A stretch of DNA of 64,000 nt from Metellina segmentata (taxonomy: Eukaryota; Arthropoda; Arachnida; Araneae; Tetragnathidae): positions 20,102,714-20,166,713 of the forward strand of contig OX375880.1 in NCBI GenBank assembly GCA_947359465.1, read 5' to 3'. The notes beneath the pieces are model-generated. The model did no database searches, was not told the DNA's origin, and worked only from the letters and a program-made list of their open reading frames with translations. This document shows, piece by piece, positions 23,100-34,167 of the stretch (its first letter is position 1; the number at the start of each line of letters is the position of its first letter). The position numbers and the translations under genes are program-made.

Positions 23100-23332
23100 A
23101 ATTGGGAATACAAGCGGAGCCTGCAATTCTGATGGTTGCAAGATCGGCGCTTGGAACTGGCTAAAGACCGTCGTGTTCGCTAATGGTGGCTGGGGCACGT
23201 TAAATAGGTCGTGGTCACAAAGTCCCCCATGTTCCCCATACCAAATAAATACCTCTGGGGATACCTGATCAGGAGGTTATCGGCCTCTGATGGGGATCTA
23301 AATTACGATATGTGTGAGTGAATGGATGTGGT
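23100..23332 (+). repeat. SINE-2 copy 1 (body)
   Basis: Shares with 23880-24112 the run gcggagcctgcaattctgat, then gatcggcgctt, ctaaagaccgtcgtgttc, ggcacgttaaataggtcgtgg and gatggggatctaaattacg. The tRNA-like head is missing here. Confidence 0.7.
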
Positions 23333-23405
23333 GTTCTCGGATTGATCCCGGATCGCCGTCAATCCCGTTGTGTTGCTCTAAGTACGACGTTAATTAAAAA
23401 TATTA
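23333..23405 (+). repeat. SINE-1 tail fragment
   Basis: gttctcggattgatccc to taagtacgacgttaatta, directly joined to SINE-2. Confidence 0.6.
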
Positions 23406-23578
23406 AATATACCAAGAACATTGCCAATAGCCAATTGTGTTGCGTTCAGTGCCAATTAATTAACCACCTACCGAGCCAAAATCCGCGTAAAGGGCGCCAA
23501 TCGTGAAATTTGTTCGTGTTTAACCCGCCCCTCAACTGAACGAACAGACCCGTTCGAAATTTCGAACATTCGACCCGG

Positions 23579-23700
23579 GTAATGGTAATTTTTAAATAAC
23601 GTCGTACTAGAGCAACACAACGGGATTGACGGCGGTCCGGGATCAATCCCCTAAGGGAAAGTTCCGAGGAATACACCACGTCATTTTGAATTGGTGTCAG
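23579..23700 (-). repeat. SINE-1 fragment
   Basis: ggtaatttttaaataacgtc to cacgtcattttgaa. Head and 5' body absent. Followed by the TA microsatellite. Confidence 0.65.
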
Positions 23701-23709
23701 GGGTAATGT

Positions 23710-23712
<3 letters not shown>

Positions 23713-23788
<76 letters not shown>
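23713..23788. repeat. (TA)n microsatellite
   Basis: About 37 uninterrupted TA dinucleotides. Confidence 0.95.
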
Positions 23789-23792
<4 letters not shown>

Positions 23793-23821
23793 AATTTACG
23801 TCGTTCTTGAGCAACACAACT

Positions 23822-24115
23822 ATGAGTCGCGGTAGCTCAGTCAGTAGAGCGTCGGGCTCGCATCAGAAGGGTTGTGGGTTCTGTCCTCGGCGGAGCCTGC
23901 AATTCTGATGATTGCGAGATCGGCGCTTAGACCTGGCTAAAGACCGTCGTGTTCACTAATGGTGACTGGGGCACGTTAAATAGGTCGTGGTAACTGTCCC
24001 CCATGTTCCCATACCAAATCAATACCTCTGGGGGTACCTGATCAGGGGGTTATCGGCCTCTGATGGGGATCTAAATTACGATATGTGTGAGTGAATGGAT
24101 GTGTGAAAGGGACCT
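23822..24115 (+). repeat. SINE-2 copy 2, with tRNA-like head
   Basis: Begins gagtcgcggtagctcagtca, an A-box-like tRNA start, with agagcgtcgggctcgcatca and a degenerate B-box (gggttctgtcc), then the SINE-2 body. Because the T-arm is degenerate and a SINE body follows, it is not called as a tRNA gene. Confidence 0.7.
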
Positions 24116-24794
24116 TCCTGTAAAACGGATGTGTCATGTATGAAGAAGTCCAACCCTCTGGGGCAATGGCACCCCCAATTGGGCCATATATATGGCCCGC
24201 ACGACAACAAAAACAACAACAAATGGGAATACATTCTTTGGAATGCGTGTCGCCAATAGCCCGGGGTGTTGGCCCAGTGTGACGTTAATTAAAATACTAT
24301 ACCACCTGTGGAAGTTGTATCGGCGAAGCGGTGAAACCGTGTTCGACACATGATGCCATGTCCGGAACAGTACCTGCACCTCCATCCAGCTTGAATCATA
24401 AAAAGACTCTCCCGCAAGCACTAAACCTTTTGGAAGGCAAACAACGCCAGACATGTCTGTCTGGATGTCCTTAACAACGACGATCCCGTCGTAAAATATC
24501 CTTCACCGCCACTTTTATATACGCAGAACCACTTAGGCGTGATCGCCTTAAATAGCCACCACGAAAAGAAGCCCTCGTTAGGTGGTATAGTGTCTTATTT
24601 CCATAACTTTTGGTGTCTGCAGGGTGCAATCAAAAGGGGATGAACGAACCGAGGGCACATCACATCAAGAGCGTTTAAAATATGTGGACGAAACAAGTGT
24701 CTTAAACTACAAATGCCTGTAATAAAGACTAGTCTTGAAAGTAATGGAAGGATAAGGGGACTACTCAACTTGGCTAACTCTGCCAACTCGGCCT
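24116..24794. other. Mostly unassigned, with a small SINE-1 tail trace
   Basis: A short piece near 24245-24295 resembles the SINE-1 tail (gtcgccaatagcccg, gtgacgttaatta). The rest has no recognised feature. Confidence 0.35.
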
Positions 24795-24808
24795 CCCCTG
24801 CCCAACAT

Positions 24809-25114
24809 TTAAGGTGTTAGCCTCTAGATCGGAAGGTTCCTGGTTCGAATCCGGGTTCGGGCATGGATGTTTGTAAACGTATGGTGTAGAGGCGGCTGGT
24901 GCACCTTAAATCTGTCGTGGCCGAAAGTCCTCACGTTGGGTTGGCGTGGAAGTTTGGAGAGTGGGGTGCCAGCTCAGGTGTTGCTTCGTCATCTGACCAT
25001 GGTTCAAAATTACGAGGTGTTGTCCTCGGATCTTTCCCTTAAGGGACTGATCCCGGACCGTCGTCAATAGCCCGTTGTGTTGCTCTAGTACGACGTTAAC
25101 TAAAATTACCATTA
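24809..25114 (+). repeat. SINE-1, young-looking copy lacking the first bases of its head
   Basis: Begins within the tRNA-like head (ttaaggtgttagcctctaga) and runs through B-box ggttcgaatcc and body to the aaaattaccattacc tail. Perfect 14-bp TSD cccctgcccaacat (24795-24808 and 25115-25128). Confidence 0.85.
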
Positions 25115-25256
25115 CCCCTGCCCAACATAGAAAAGAAATTCTCAGGAGCAGGAATCATACCTGTACCGTCTATAACTCGAATGTTGCTAGAGCAGTGGAC
25201 GAGCCAGCTGAGTCATGACGGCCCCTGAAATTAACCTTTTGACTATGGCTATAGAT

Positions 25257-26775
25257 GTCTTGGCGCGATTGTTATAACTTTCAAGGTACAACTGCTGTAA
25301 CGGCAATAGTCTAAATTCTTTCTTGGCGTGATTCTTATAACTTTCAAGGTACAATTACTATAACAGCCGCAGTCTAAATTCTTTCATGGCGTAATTGTTA
25401 TAACTTTCAAGGTACAACTGCTGTAACGGCAATAGTCTAAATTCTTTCTTGGCGTGATTCTTATAACTTTCAAGGTACAATTACTATAACAGCCGCAGTC
25501 TAAATTCTTTCATGGCGTAATTGTTATAACTTTCAAGGTACAACTGCTGTAACGGCAATAGTCTAAATTCTTTCTTGGCGTGATTCTTATAACTTTCAAG
25601 GTACAATTACTATAACAGCCGCAGTCTAAATTCTTTCATGGCGTAATTGTTATAACTTTCAAGGTACAACTGCTGTAACGGCAATAGTCTAAATTCTTTC
25701 TTGGCGTGATTCTTATAACTTTCAAGGTACAATTACTATAACAGCCGCAGTCTAAATTCTTTCATGGCGTAATTGTTATAACTTTCAAGGTACAACTGCT
25801 GTAACAGCCGCAGTCTAAATTCTTTCATGGCGTAATTGTTATAACTTTCAAGGTACAACTGCTGTAACGGCAATAGTCTAAATTCTTTCTTGGCGTGATT
25901 CTTATAACTTTCAAGGTACAATTACTATAACAGCCACAGTCTAAATTCTTTCATGGCGTAATTGTTATAACTTTCAAGGTACAACTGCTGTAACGGCAAT
26001 AGTCTAAATTCTTTCTTGGCGTGATTCTTATAACTTTCAAGGTACAATTACTATAACAGCCGCAGTCTAAATTCTTTCATGGCGTAATTGTTATAACTTT
26101 CAAGGTACAACTGCTGTAACGGCAATAGTCTAAATTCTTTCTTGGCGTGATTCTTATAAATTTCAAGGTACAATTACTATAACAGCCGTAGTCTAAATTC
26201 TTTCATGACGTAATTGTTATAACTTTCAAGGTACAACTGCTGTAACAGCAATAGTCTAAATTCTTTCTTGGCGTGATTCTTATAACTTTCAAGGTACAAT
26301 TACTATAACAGCCGCAGTCTAAATTCTTTCATGGCGTAATTGTTATAACTTTCAATGTACAACTGCTGTAACGGCAATAGTATAGTCTAAATTCTTTCAT
26401 GGCGCGATTCTTATAACTTTCAAGGTACAACTGCTGTAACGGTCATAGTCTAAAGTCTTTCATGGCGCGATTCTTATAACTTTCAATGTACAACTGCTGT
26501 AACGGCAATAGTCTAAATTATTTCTTGGTGTGATTCTTATAACTTTCAAGGTACAACTACTATTACGCGGCAATAGTCTAAATTCTTTCTTGGCGTGATT
26601 CTTATAACTTTCAAGGTACAATTACTATAACGGCCGCAGTCTAAATTCTTTCATGGCGTAATTGTTATAACTGTCAAGGTACAACTGCTGTAACGGCCGT
26701 AGTCTTAATTATTTCTTGGCGTGATTCTTTTAACTTATTAGGTACAACTGCTGTACTAGCCGTAGTCTAAATGTC
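25257..26775. repeat. 60-bp monomer minisatellite with 121-bp dimeric higher-order unit, ~25 monomers
   Basis: Monomers read cttataactttcaaggtac, then aattactataacagccgcag, tctaaattctttcatggcg. Two types alternate (aactgctgtaacggcaatag with ttcttggcgtgattc; aattactataacagccgcag with ttcatggcgtaattg), giving a dimer repeat through most of the array. The edges are less regular. Minus-strand frames (YLESYNN repeats) are broken and not genes. Confidence 0.92.
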
Positions 26776-26937
26776 AATTGGATAACAGAACTCGACTAAA
26801 AGGTTGACTGACGAGGAGAGTGATGTGGTTAACAAGTGAATACCTACTGATATAACAGAATACTTAGCACCGGTATACGAGTATGTAAATTTTGTTCTAT
26901 TGGAAAATATCGGAGCATGCACCCAATTTAATATGAT

Positions 26938-27263
26938 AGGTAATGGTAATTTTAGTTAACGTCGTACTAGAGCAACACAACGGCTATTGACAACGGTCCG
27001 GGATCAGTCCCTTGAGGGAAAGATCCGAGGACAACACTTCGTAATTTTGAACCACGGTCAGATGACGAAGCAACACCTGAGCTGGCACCCCACTCTCCAA
27101 ACTTCCACGCCAACCCACCGTGAGGACTTTCGGCCACGACAGATTTAAGGTGCACCAGCCGCCTCTACACCATACGCTTACAAACATCCATGCCCGCACC
27201 CGGATTCGAACCAGGAACCTTCCGATCTAGAGGCTAACACCTTAACCACTATACCGGTTGGTC
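26938..27263 (-). repeat. SINE-1, full length
   Basis: Tail ggtaatggtaattttagtta through body to head a (cggattcgaacc, ttaaccactataccggttgg in reverse). Confidence 0.8.
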
Positions 27264-27275
27264 GGCCTGTTTTAA

Positions 27276-27396
27276 TGGTAATGGTAATTTTTAGTTAACG
27301 TCGTACTAGAGCAACACAACGGGCTATTGACGACGGTCCGGAATCAGTCCCTTAAGGGAAAGATTCGAGGACAACACCTCGTAATTTTGAACCACT
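27276..27396 (-). repeat. SINE-1, 5'-truncated
   Basis: Tail and 3' body only (to gtaattttgaaccac). Flanked by a perfect 12-bp TSD ggcctgttttaa (27264-27275 and 27397-27408). Confidence 0.82.
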
Positions 27397-27554
27397 GGCC
27401 TGTTTTAAAAACGGAAAGATTTACTTTATTAAAAAAAAAATTGTCACGATTGAAAATCATCTATATATATATATATTTAATTTATCATTTGATGCGCTAA
27501 TGTGAAAAACTTTAATATATTCATTTCAGGCCTCCCTATGGAAAATGGGATGAG

Positions 27555-27725
27555 CACCGTTTCTATTGGATTCGAACTCACAACCCTCCATTTGCTAATC
27601 CGTTACTCTTCCAATTGCGACCCTTGTCATCTCATCGTAGTCCTCGGGTCTTTCACTTTGGGATTGATCCTGGACCGTCGTCAATAGCAAATTGTGTTGC
27701 TACAGTACGACGTTAATTAAACCAC
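27555..27725. repeat. Rearranged SINE-1 (inverted head b next to forward tail)
   Basis: 27565-27622 is head b in reverse (ttggattcgaactcacaac to cgttactcttcc), while 27640-27720 is body and tail forward (gtcctcgggtctttc to agtacgacgttaatta). An inversion or template jump is needed. Confidence 0.55.
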
Positions 27726-28153
27726 GAAAGGTTATTGTTAAGTTTTAACTAACGTCGTACTAGAGCAACACAACGCGCTATTAACGACAGTCCGGGATCA
27801 AGGCAGGGGTGGCCAACCTTTTACATACCATGCGTCAATTTTTTTCGCATAAGAGTTCGCCATACAACTCAAGGACATTTTTTTACCTTCTTACGTTCAC
27901 GGTCCCCTGTCATATCCTTAATAATCTTTTCAATAAAATCATGTCTATAGACATAATTATCATTTTTAAATGATTTAATTATTGTATGTAAAACAATATA
28001 TATTACAACACATAAACATTACTTACGATTAAGACTTTTGAGTATGTTTGTATTTCACTAGTATTTTAATGTTTGGTGTTAAATTTGTTACTGAAAGCAG
28101 CAGAGAATTCTTCAAATTTGAATCAGTCATTCGCGACCTCGCTTTGCTTTTAA

Positions 28154-28657
28154 CCCTTCTTTGCATGATTTTTTCTTTATTGGTGAAATAAATCAAGGTG
28201 ATATAATTCATGTTCAAAATTAAAGGAAAAATGGTTAAAAAAATCTTAGTATATATTTATAGTATAAATTTAGCAAAAAACAATAGGATGGTATCATGTG
28301 GTATTTTTTAAATTAAACGCATTTTTCAGAAATTGCTCTAAAAATAACAGAAACACATGTTACAAACCTTTCTTCCACTCATTTTCACTTTTTTAGCAAT
28401 AGAAACTCAAAAAAATAAAACAAAATTAAAAACGAAATCATACTTTTATTGCAACTACAACAAACAGCGGAATGACAATTTCAAGCTCGTTTTACTGATA
28501 GTGACACTTGCTTATTTTTGACAGCTATGTTTATTTTTTATGCAATGGAATTAAAAAGGTATCCAGACACGATCAACTTAAAGTGAACTTGTTCTTTTAT
28601 ATAATTTTTGGGCATTCAATGTTATGATGGAAATTTCCACCACTATGCAAAGAAGGG
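28154..28657. mobile_element. TTAA-target MITE (piggyBac-like)
   Basis: Terminal repeats CCCTTCTTTGCAT (28154-28166) and ATGCAAAGAAGGG (28645-28657) are perfect 13-bp inverted copies, flanked by TTAA at 28150-28153 and 28658-28661. At the same position hAT-2 copies 1 and 3 have a single uninterrupted ccttttaataaa. No open frame inside. TTAA targets and CCC ends are typical of piggyBac relatives. Confidence 0.85.
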
Positions 28658-28661
28658 TTAA

Positions 28662-30112
28662 TAAATTCCATGGATAAAAATGCTTGTTCACATCGGTATG
28701 TCGTTCCGAAACAACATATATAACGTTTTGCAAATTTTCTTAGTTCTGGGAAATGTTCACTGGGTAATGAATGACAGAAATTAAGCGTCAAAAACATTTC
28801 GATCTGAAAAAGCTCATCAATTTTAATTTTTAATTACGAATTTGTTTTTAAATCAATAAGTTCTATTTGTATGTTACTAGGTATCTTCATACGTTTAGTT
28901 CTCTAACTGAAAATGGGCTTATAAATATGAGCATGCAGTTTTCTTCTTTAGCCAAATCATGAAAACCACTTTCAAAGCACCCCTAGCAATAACTTGAGTT
29001 TTTCAATATATTTTGTCAAATTGCTATTATCCGCAGCACATTCTCTTTGCTTTCAAGAGTGAAAATTAACTCAAATCCTGATTCCCTAACTGAGAGCTGA
29101 ACAGACTTAATTTCTTATTTTTGTTTTTTTCTTTTGTTTCTTATTTCTTATTTATCTTAAGACTTAATTTTGACTTAATTTCAAATGACTAAGCTACGAA
29201 ATAATTTATTCCTTCTTGCCTTGTAGTTTCGAATTTAGATTGTTGAGATGGTTAGTAACAAACTAAAAATGCCAGATCAAAATGCCACTTATTATCAAAT
29301 AAAAGGGTTCTTTCATCAGATAGTACATTTTCCTTTTTAAAAAAATTATTAACAGCATTTTTCAATTTCCAAAATCTCCTCAGAATCTGTCCTCTAGAGA
29401 GCTAGTGCACTTCACAATGAAGGACAAGTTCACCATATTCCAAATCTAACTATTCACAATATTCCCTGAATTCTTGTCTGTTTAATGCACTTGCTCTAGT
29501 TTTATTCACATATTTCTACCATTAACATAACATGCTGCATTTTTAAAGTTTTTCCACACAGTGCCTCTTGGTGTACAATGCAGTGATATTTTAACATAAG
29601 AAGATTTAAAGATTTTTCAGTAAAGGCGTAGTGCCATTGACTTTACTTATCATTGACGGTACACCGTCAGCGCACACACTGATGAGTTTACTATAATCTA
29701 ATTTTAGGTTTACAAGGCAAGATTTTGCTTTTTCAAATATGTCTGATCCTCGTGTTTTACAATGCTATGACCCCAGACTGGCAAGTTCTTCAAAGACATT
29801 AAAATTATCATCGATTCCTCTTATAAAATGCCTAGTTGGGCTACATTACATATTTCCGTTGATTCATTCAAAGTTAGAGAAAATAATGGACAAGGTCTTC
29901 CAGTTGCTGAAATACATCCTGAGAGAGTTCCTCCATACGTCTCGTAACTGTCTGCCTTGATATAGCAATTTCGTGGGTTTTCCTTTCAATACCTTTATTA
30001 TCAAAAGGGCGTGTAAATATTTGGAGAAACGGCTTAATTTCTTCGTCAGAAAAATATTTATTATTTTCGTCAATGCTAGAGCAATTTCAGAGGACGCTTC
30101 TGTCATTATCAA
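28662..30112 (-). pseudogene. hAT-2 transposase remnant, copy 2
   Basis: Minus strand: 30112-29950 contains MTEASSEIALALTKI and 28797-28662 contains FPELRKFAKRYICCFGTTYR then CEQAFLSMEF, the N-proximal and C-terminal parts of the same hAT transposase. Broken by many stops. Confidence 0.6.
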
Positions 30113-31314
30113 GTCCTCACATATTACTTCAGTCTAAATATTTTGTCTTCTTTTTCTTCCTTTTTCTTAGTCGCGTATTCTTTTCGTAACTCAGACCCAA
30201 GAACGAGCTTCATTTTTTCCTTCTATGTTACTCTGATGCTGTGTTTTATAGTGTCTATTAAGATCATGTCTTCTATTATGTGAAAGAGTACTTTCACATA
30301 ATAAAACTTTCACAAACAATGCAAAACAGTTTTCCTGATTGACTTGCTATAAATAACAACTCATTTTCCCACTGTTCATTAAATTCAAGCTTACTACCAC
30401 TTTCCGCGCTTCTTTTGCTCATTTTCTTTAACATTGTGATGGATAACAGGATTATATAAAAATCATATAGAAGTACAAAGTTCTAAAAGTCTAAATGTTG
30501 AAAAAAAAAACAGATCACAAGTACGTTCGTCGTATCACACAGAGTATCAATTGTAAACTGTCAAAACATTACGACGAATTGATGAGAAAAAGGCTGTATG
30601 AATTGAACTCGCAGCACTATGGTGTTGAAAATATGAAGATGGATTCAGTTATGGCACCTACTTTAAAATAATAAGTAGACGCAAGGATGAAATGCGCCAC
30701 TTGTAATCATACAATGCGCCACGTTTGGCGCATGCGCCACAGGTTGGCCACCCCTGCCCAAATGGAAAGAAACGAGGCACCACGTAATTTTGAACCACGG
30801 TCAGATAACGAGGTAACACCAGAGCTGGCACTTTACTCCCCGAACTTCCACACCAACCCATCGTGAGGACTTTCGTCCACGATAGATTTAAAGTGCACCA
30901 GCCGCCTCTACACCACACGCTTACAAACATGCATGCACTGACCCGGATTCGAACTAGGAACCTTTCGATCCAGAGGCTAACACCTTAACCACCAAACCGG
31001 TTACAAACATAGAGATACAAAGCAATGGAGAATGTTGGGAAGTATAGAATTATTCACTCACTTTGTTCAAATCTATCCTTGTGCTTCATTCAGCGAAAAT
31101 TCCACTTCCAGAGTTTCGATGTCTACTTTCCAAAACACTAATAGCAAAAGCTCGTCTTAAATATAATGTATCAAAGTCTATTTTCGTTTAAACGAACGCA
31201 TTTTCTGCCACTATATAACATTTTAATGCTAAATCACTACTAAAAGCACACTCATTGGAGACGAGTTTAATATCACTTACTATATAAATAAATTGCAACC
31301 GATATGGTTGTTGG

Positions 31315-31365
31315 ATTTGGGGTTTCATGGCGCAAGGGCTATATTTGGCCATAGTAATAGACACA
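31315..31365 (+). repeat. 'Gcaagggctatatt' dispersed repeat fragment
   Basis: ggggtttcatggcgcaaggg then ctatatttggcca, as in the 50.4-51.4 kb array. Confidence 0.5.
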
Positions 31366-31397
31366 ATGACAGTTTTACTGAAAGTATATGATACGCA

Positions 31398-31682
31398 TTT
31401 TAATTAACGTCGTACTGGAGCAACACAACGACCTATTGCCGACGGTCCGGGATCAACCCAAGAAAAGAAAGATCATAGGACAAGACCATGTAATTGTGAA
31501 CCACGGTCAGATGACGAGGTAACACCTGAGCTGGTACACAACTCTCCAAACTTCTACCGCAGACCATCGTGAAGATATATGAGGCTACGACATATTTAAC
31601 GTGTACTAGCCCCCTAGGCCTTGCGTCGGATTCTATTACGCAACCCACCTGTTGCTAGTCCGTCACTCTTCCATTTGGGTTA
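31398..31682 (-). repeat. SINE-1 (head b), target of a later SINE-1
   Basis: Tail attttaattaacgtcgtact through body to reversed head b (cgcaacccacctgttgctag, ccgtcactcttcc). The distal head ends at the TSD of the next SINE. Confidence 0.7.
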
Positions 31683-31977
31683 TCTAGATCGGAAGGTTCC
31701 TGGTTCGAATCCGGGTCCGGGCATGGATGTTTGTAAGCGTATGGTGTAGAGGCGGCTGGTGCACCTTAAATCTGTCGTGGCTGAAAGTCCTCAAGTTGGG
31801 TTGGCGTGGAAGTTTGGAGAGTGGGGTGCCAGCTCAGGTGTTGCTTCGTCATCTGACCGTGGTTAAAAATTACGAGGTGTTGTCCTCGGATCTTTCCCTT
31901 AAGGGACTGATCCCGGCCTGTCGTCAATAGCCCGTTGTGTTGCTTTAGTACGACGTTAACTAAAATTACCATTAGCA
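31683..31977 (+). repeat. SINE-1 nested, head partly lost
   Basis: Begins tctagatcggaaggttcc and ends aaaattaccattagca. Perfect 13-bp TSD tccatttgggtta (31670-31682 and 31978-31990). Confidence 0.83.
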
Positions 31978-32145
31978 TCCATTTGGGTTACTTTGGTCGG
32001 AACTAACTATCAATGTATACCAGTTAGGCGGCTAATAAAACATAAGAGGCATAGTTGGTACTTGAATTTACGTCACACTGGAGCAACAGAACGGGCTATT
32101 TACGACAGTCAAGTATCCGAGAAGGGCAGAATCCGAGAACAATAC

Positions 32146-32449
32146 ACCGACCAACAGGTCAACCTCTAAATCGGAAGGTTCCTGCATCGAATCCGGGTCC
32201 GGGCAAGGATGTTTGTAATCGTATGGTGTAGAGGCGGCTGGTGCACCTTAAATCTGTCGTGGCTGAAAATCCTCACGTTGGGTTGGCGTGGAAGTTTGGA
32301 GAGTGGGGTGCCAGCTCAGGTGTTGCCTCGTCATCTGACCGTGGTTCAAAATTACAAGGCGTTGTCCTCGGATCTTTCCCTTAAGGGATTGATCCCGGAC
32401 CGTCGTCAACAGCCCGTTGTGTTGCTCTAGTACGACATTGACTATTAAT
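32146..32449 (+). repeat. SINE-1, first of a tandem pair
   Basis: Head a in plus orientation (ccaacaggtcaacctctaaa, gaatccgggtccgggc) through to ctagtacgacattgac. Confidence 0.75.
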
Positions 32450-32687
32450 TACCGACTAACAGGTCTGGTGGTTAAGTTGTTAACCACTAGATCGGAAGGT
32501 TCCTGGTCCGAATCCGGGTCAGTTGCATGGATACTTGTAAAGTATGGTAAACCTTAGATCTGTCTGACCGTGGTTAAAAATTACGAGGTGTTGTCCTCGG
32601 ATCTTTCCCTTAAGGGACTGATCCCGGACTGTCGTCAATAGCCCGTTGTGTTCCTCTGGTACGACGTTGATTAAAAATTACCAATTA
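32450..32687 (+). repeat. SINE-1, second of a tandem pair, internally deleted
   Basis: Head ggtctggtggttaagttg and gaatccgggtcag, then a jump from ccttagatctg directly to tctgaccgtgg. About 80 bp of mid-body are missing. Ends aaaaattaccaatta. Confidence 0.7.
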
Positions 32688-32839
32688 CCGAGAACAATAC
32701 CTTTTAATTTTGAACCACAGTTCCACGACTAGGTGAACACCTGTCACCCCACTCTCCAAACTTTGACGCATGACAACGTGAGGACATTAGAGACCCAGCA
32801 TACACGGCAGTCTGTGGATATGGATTGAGTTTGGAACTG

Positions 32840-33678
32840 CCAAGTGGGCTTCTTTGTAACTAGCAGGTCAGCACGGCGTTGCTGGTGACAATTATTTTAG
32901 TGTCCACAAAATTCGCATCAATTTCGGACTAGCTGAGGTATCGATCTGGTGTAAAAATTTTCCGCAGATTTCAAATCCGTAGAAATTTCCACAATCTTTA
33001 ACGATCGCGAAGATAGACTTGGACGAAAAAGTAAAAAAGCCAGTCAAAAATTTTCATTCGTTTTTTTCGCTTCGCTGGAATGGTAATTTTAGTTAACGTC
33101 GTACTAGAGCAACACAACGGGCTATTGACGACGGTCCGAGATCATTCCATTAAGGGAAAGATCCGAGGACACCTTGTAATTTTGAACCACAGTCAAATGA
33201 CGAAGCGACACCTGATCTGGCACCACACTCTCCAAACTGCCACAACAACCCAACGTGAGGACTTACGGCCACGACAGAGTTAACTTGCACCAACCGCCTC
33301 TACACCATACGCTTATAGACATCAATGCCCGGACACGGATTCGAACTCGGAACCTTCCGATCCAGAGGCTAACACCTTAACCACTATACCAGTTGGTCGG
33401 CTCGCTTCGCTGGAATTGTTTGAGCTCAGGAAATGAAATAATTAACTTTAGAATCTAATCTCTTTACACTGTTGCCATTCTAAGAAAAACAAGAAAAAAT
33501 AAATGCAAATGAATTAATTAAAAAATATTCGAGAGTAAATTTTAAAATTCGGGCTTCCCACAAAATGTGCATAAAATTAGGACTACCTGTGTACCATATT
33601 TCATTAGTGTAAGTGCATTAGATTCGTCTGGACAATGCATTTAATGACGCAGACAAACATTTCCTTTTATAATAAGAG
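32840..33678. repeat. R4 repeat, split by SINE-1
   Basis: cagcacggcgttgctggtg, then gatctggtgtaaaaattttcc, caaatccgtagaaatttcc, and after the SINE ggactacctgtgtaccat, cagacaaacatttcctttta, taataagagat. Same order as 6286-6955 and 58386-58886. Confidence 0.55.
33082..33401 (-). repeat. SINE-1, full length, inside R4
   Basis: Tail ggtaattttagttaacgtcg through to reversed head a (ttaaccactataccagttgg). Perfect 15-bp TSD tcgcttcgctggaat (33067-33081 and 33402-33416). Confidence 0.85.
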
Positions 33679-34159
33679 ATTTAAACCCGCGATCTTTATT
33701 GCGAGTGAAATGTATGGGATACCAGAATGTCAATACGGAAAACGGCAATAAACAAAATATTAACTCCAATACACGAGTTCCTGGGAAATACCGGAGAATT
33801 GTTCACTTTATTTGTAGGCATAAAGAAACGACGAAAATTCCTGAATTTTCCTCGTGCAAAGGTAAACATAGCTCGAATAATACAGATTCTGAAATATGAC
33901 TATATGCACCCAAGTGTACAAAGCAATGGTTACGAAAGATAAAAATAAACCCTATATACGAGTGTCATATTTCCAATCACAGCGCCATCTGTCGAGTAGT
34001 GTCTGTCCTAGTGATTTATGGGGCTATAAAAATTATAAGTGCCGACGATTGGCTGATTGGATTACCTCTACCACGACCAAGATAGACTAGGCCGCAGATT
34101 GGAAGGGATGGATCTCTGTGACTCTGTGGTTTTATATATCTGGACACGCTGTGGGCAGG
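33679..34159. other. Unassigned sequence
   Basis: Overlapping short frames, no signature seen. Confidence 0.3.
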
Positions 34160-34167
34160 GTCTAGAG

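Larger units (their letters stand above)
27804..30756 (-). mobile_element. hAT-2 copy 2, inside a SINE-1 and carrying a TTAA MITE
   Basis: Ends caggggtggccaacc and ggttggccacccctg are perfect inverted repeats. It is longer than copies 1 and 3 because of a 504-bp insertion (28154-28657) and other changes. Flanks (gatcaagg, cccaaatg) show no readable TSD. Confidence 0.8.
27741..31001 (-). repeat. SINE-1 split by hAT-2 copy 2
   Basis: The 3' part (taactaacgtcgtactagag to ccgggatcaa) lies at 27741-27803. The body and head a (caccacgtaattttgaacc to ttaaccaccaaaccgg) resume at 30757-31001. The two pieces join in register. Confidence 0.8.
32062..32830 (-). repeat. SINE-1 outer copy, split by two head-to-tail SINE-1 copies
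   Basis: Tail at 32062-32145 (aatttacgtcacactggag). The remainder (accttttaattttgaacc to gtctgtggatatgg) is at 32701-32830. The break is marked by a perfect 13-bp TSD ccgagaacaatac (32133-32145 and 32688-32700). Confidence 0.75.

Noticed and set aside
23822..23895. Apparent tRNA gene (tagctcagtca start)
   Set aside because: The T-arm is degenerate and the sequence continues into the SINE-2 body; it is a SINE head.
24800..24870. tRNA-like sequence with ggttcgaatcc B-box (and similar ones at 16430, 31690, 37410)
   Set aside because: Each is joined to the same SINE-1 body and bounded with it by TSDs, and the cloverleaf pairs poorly.
24867..25070. Recurrent ~67-codon open frame (also at 19202, 26984, 31727, 37488)
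   Set aside because: It appears at every SINE-1 copy and is the chance translation of the SINE body.
25257..26775. Regularly spaced repeats resembling a CRISPR array
   Set aside because: The repeats are contiguous 60-bp monomers with no unique spacers, in a eukaryotic genome.
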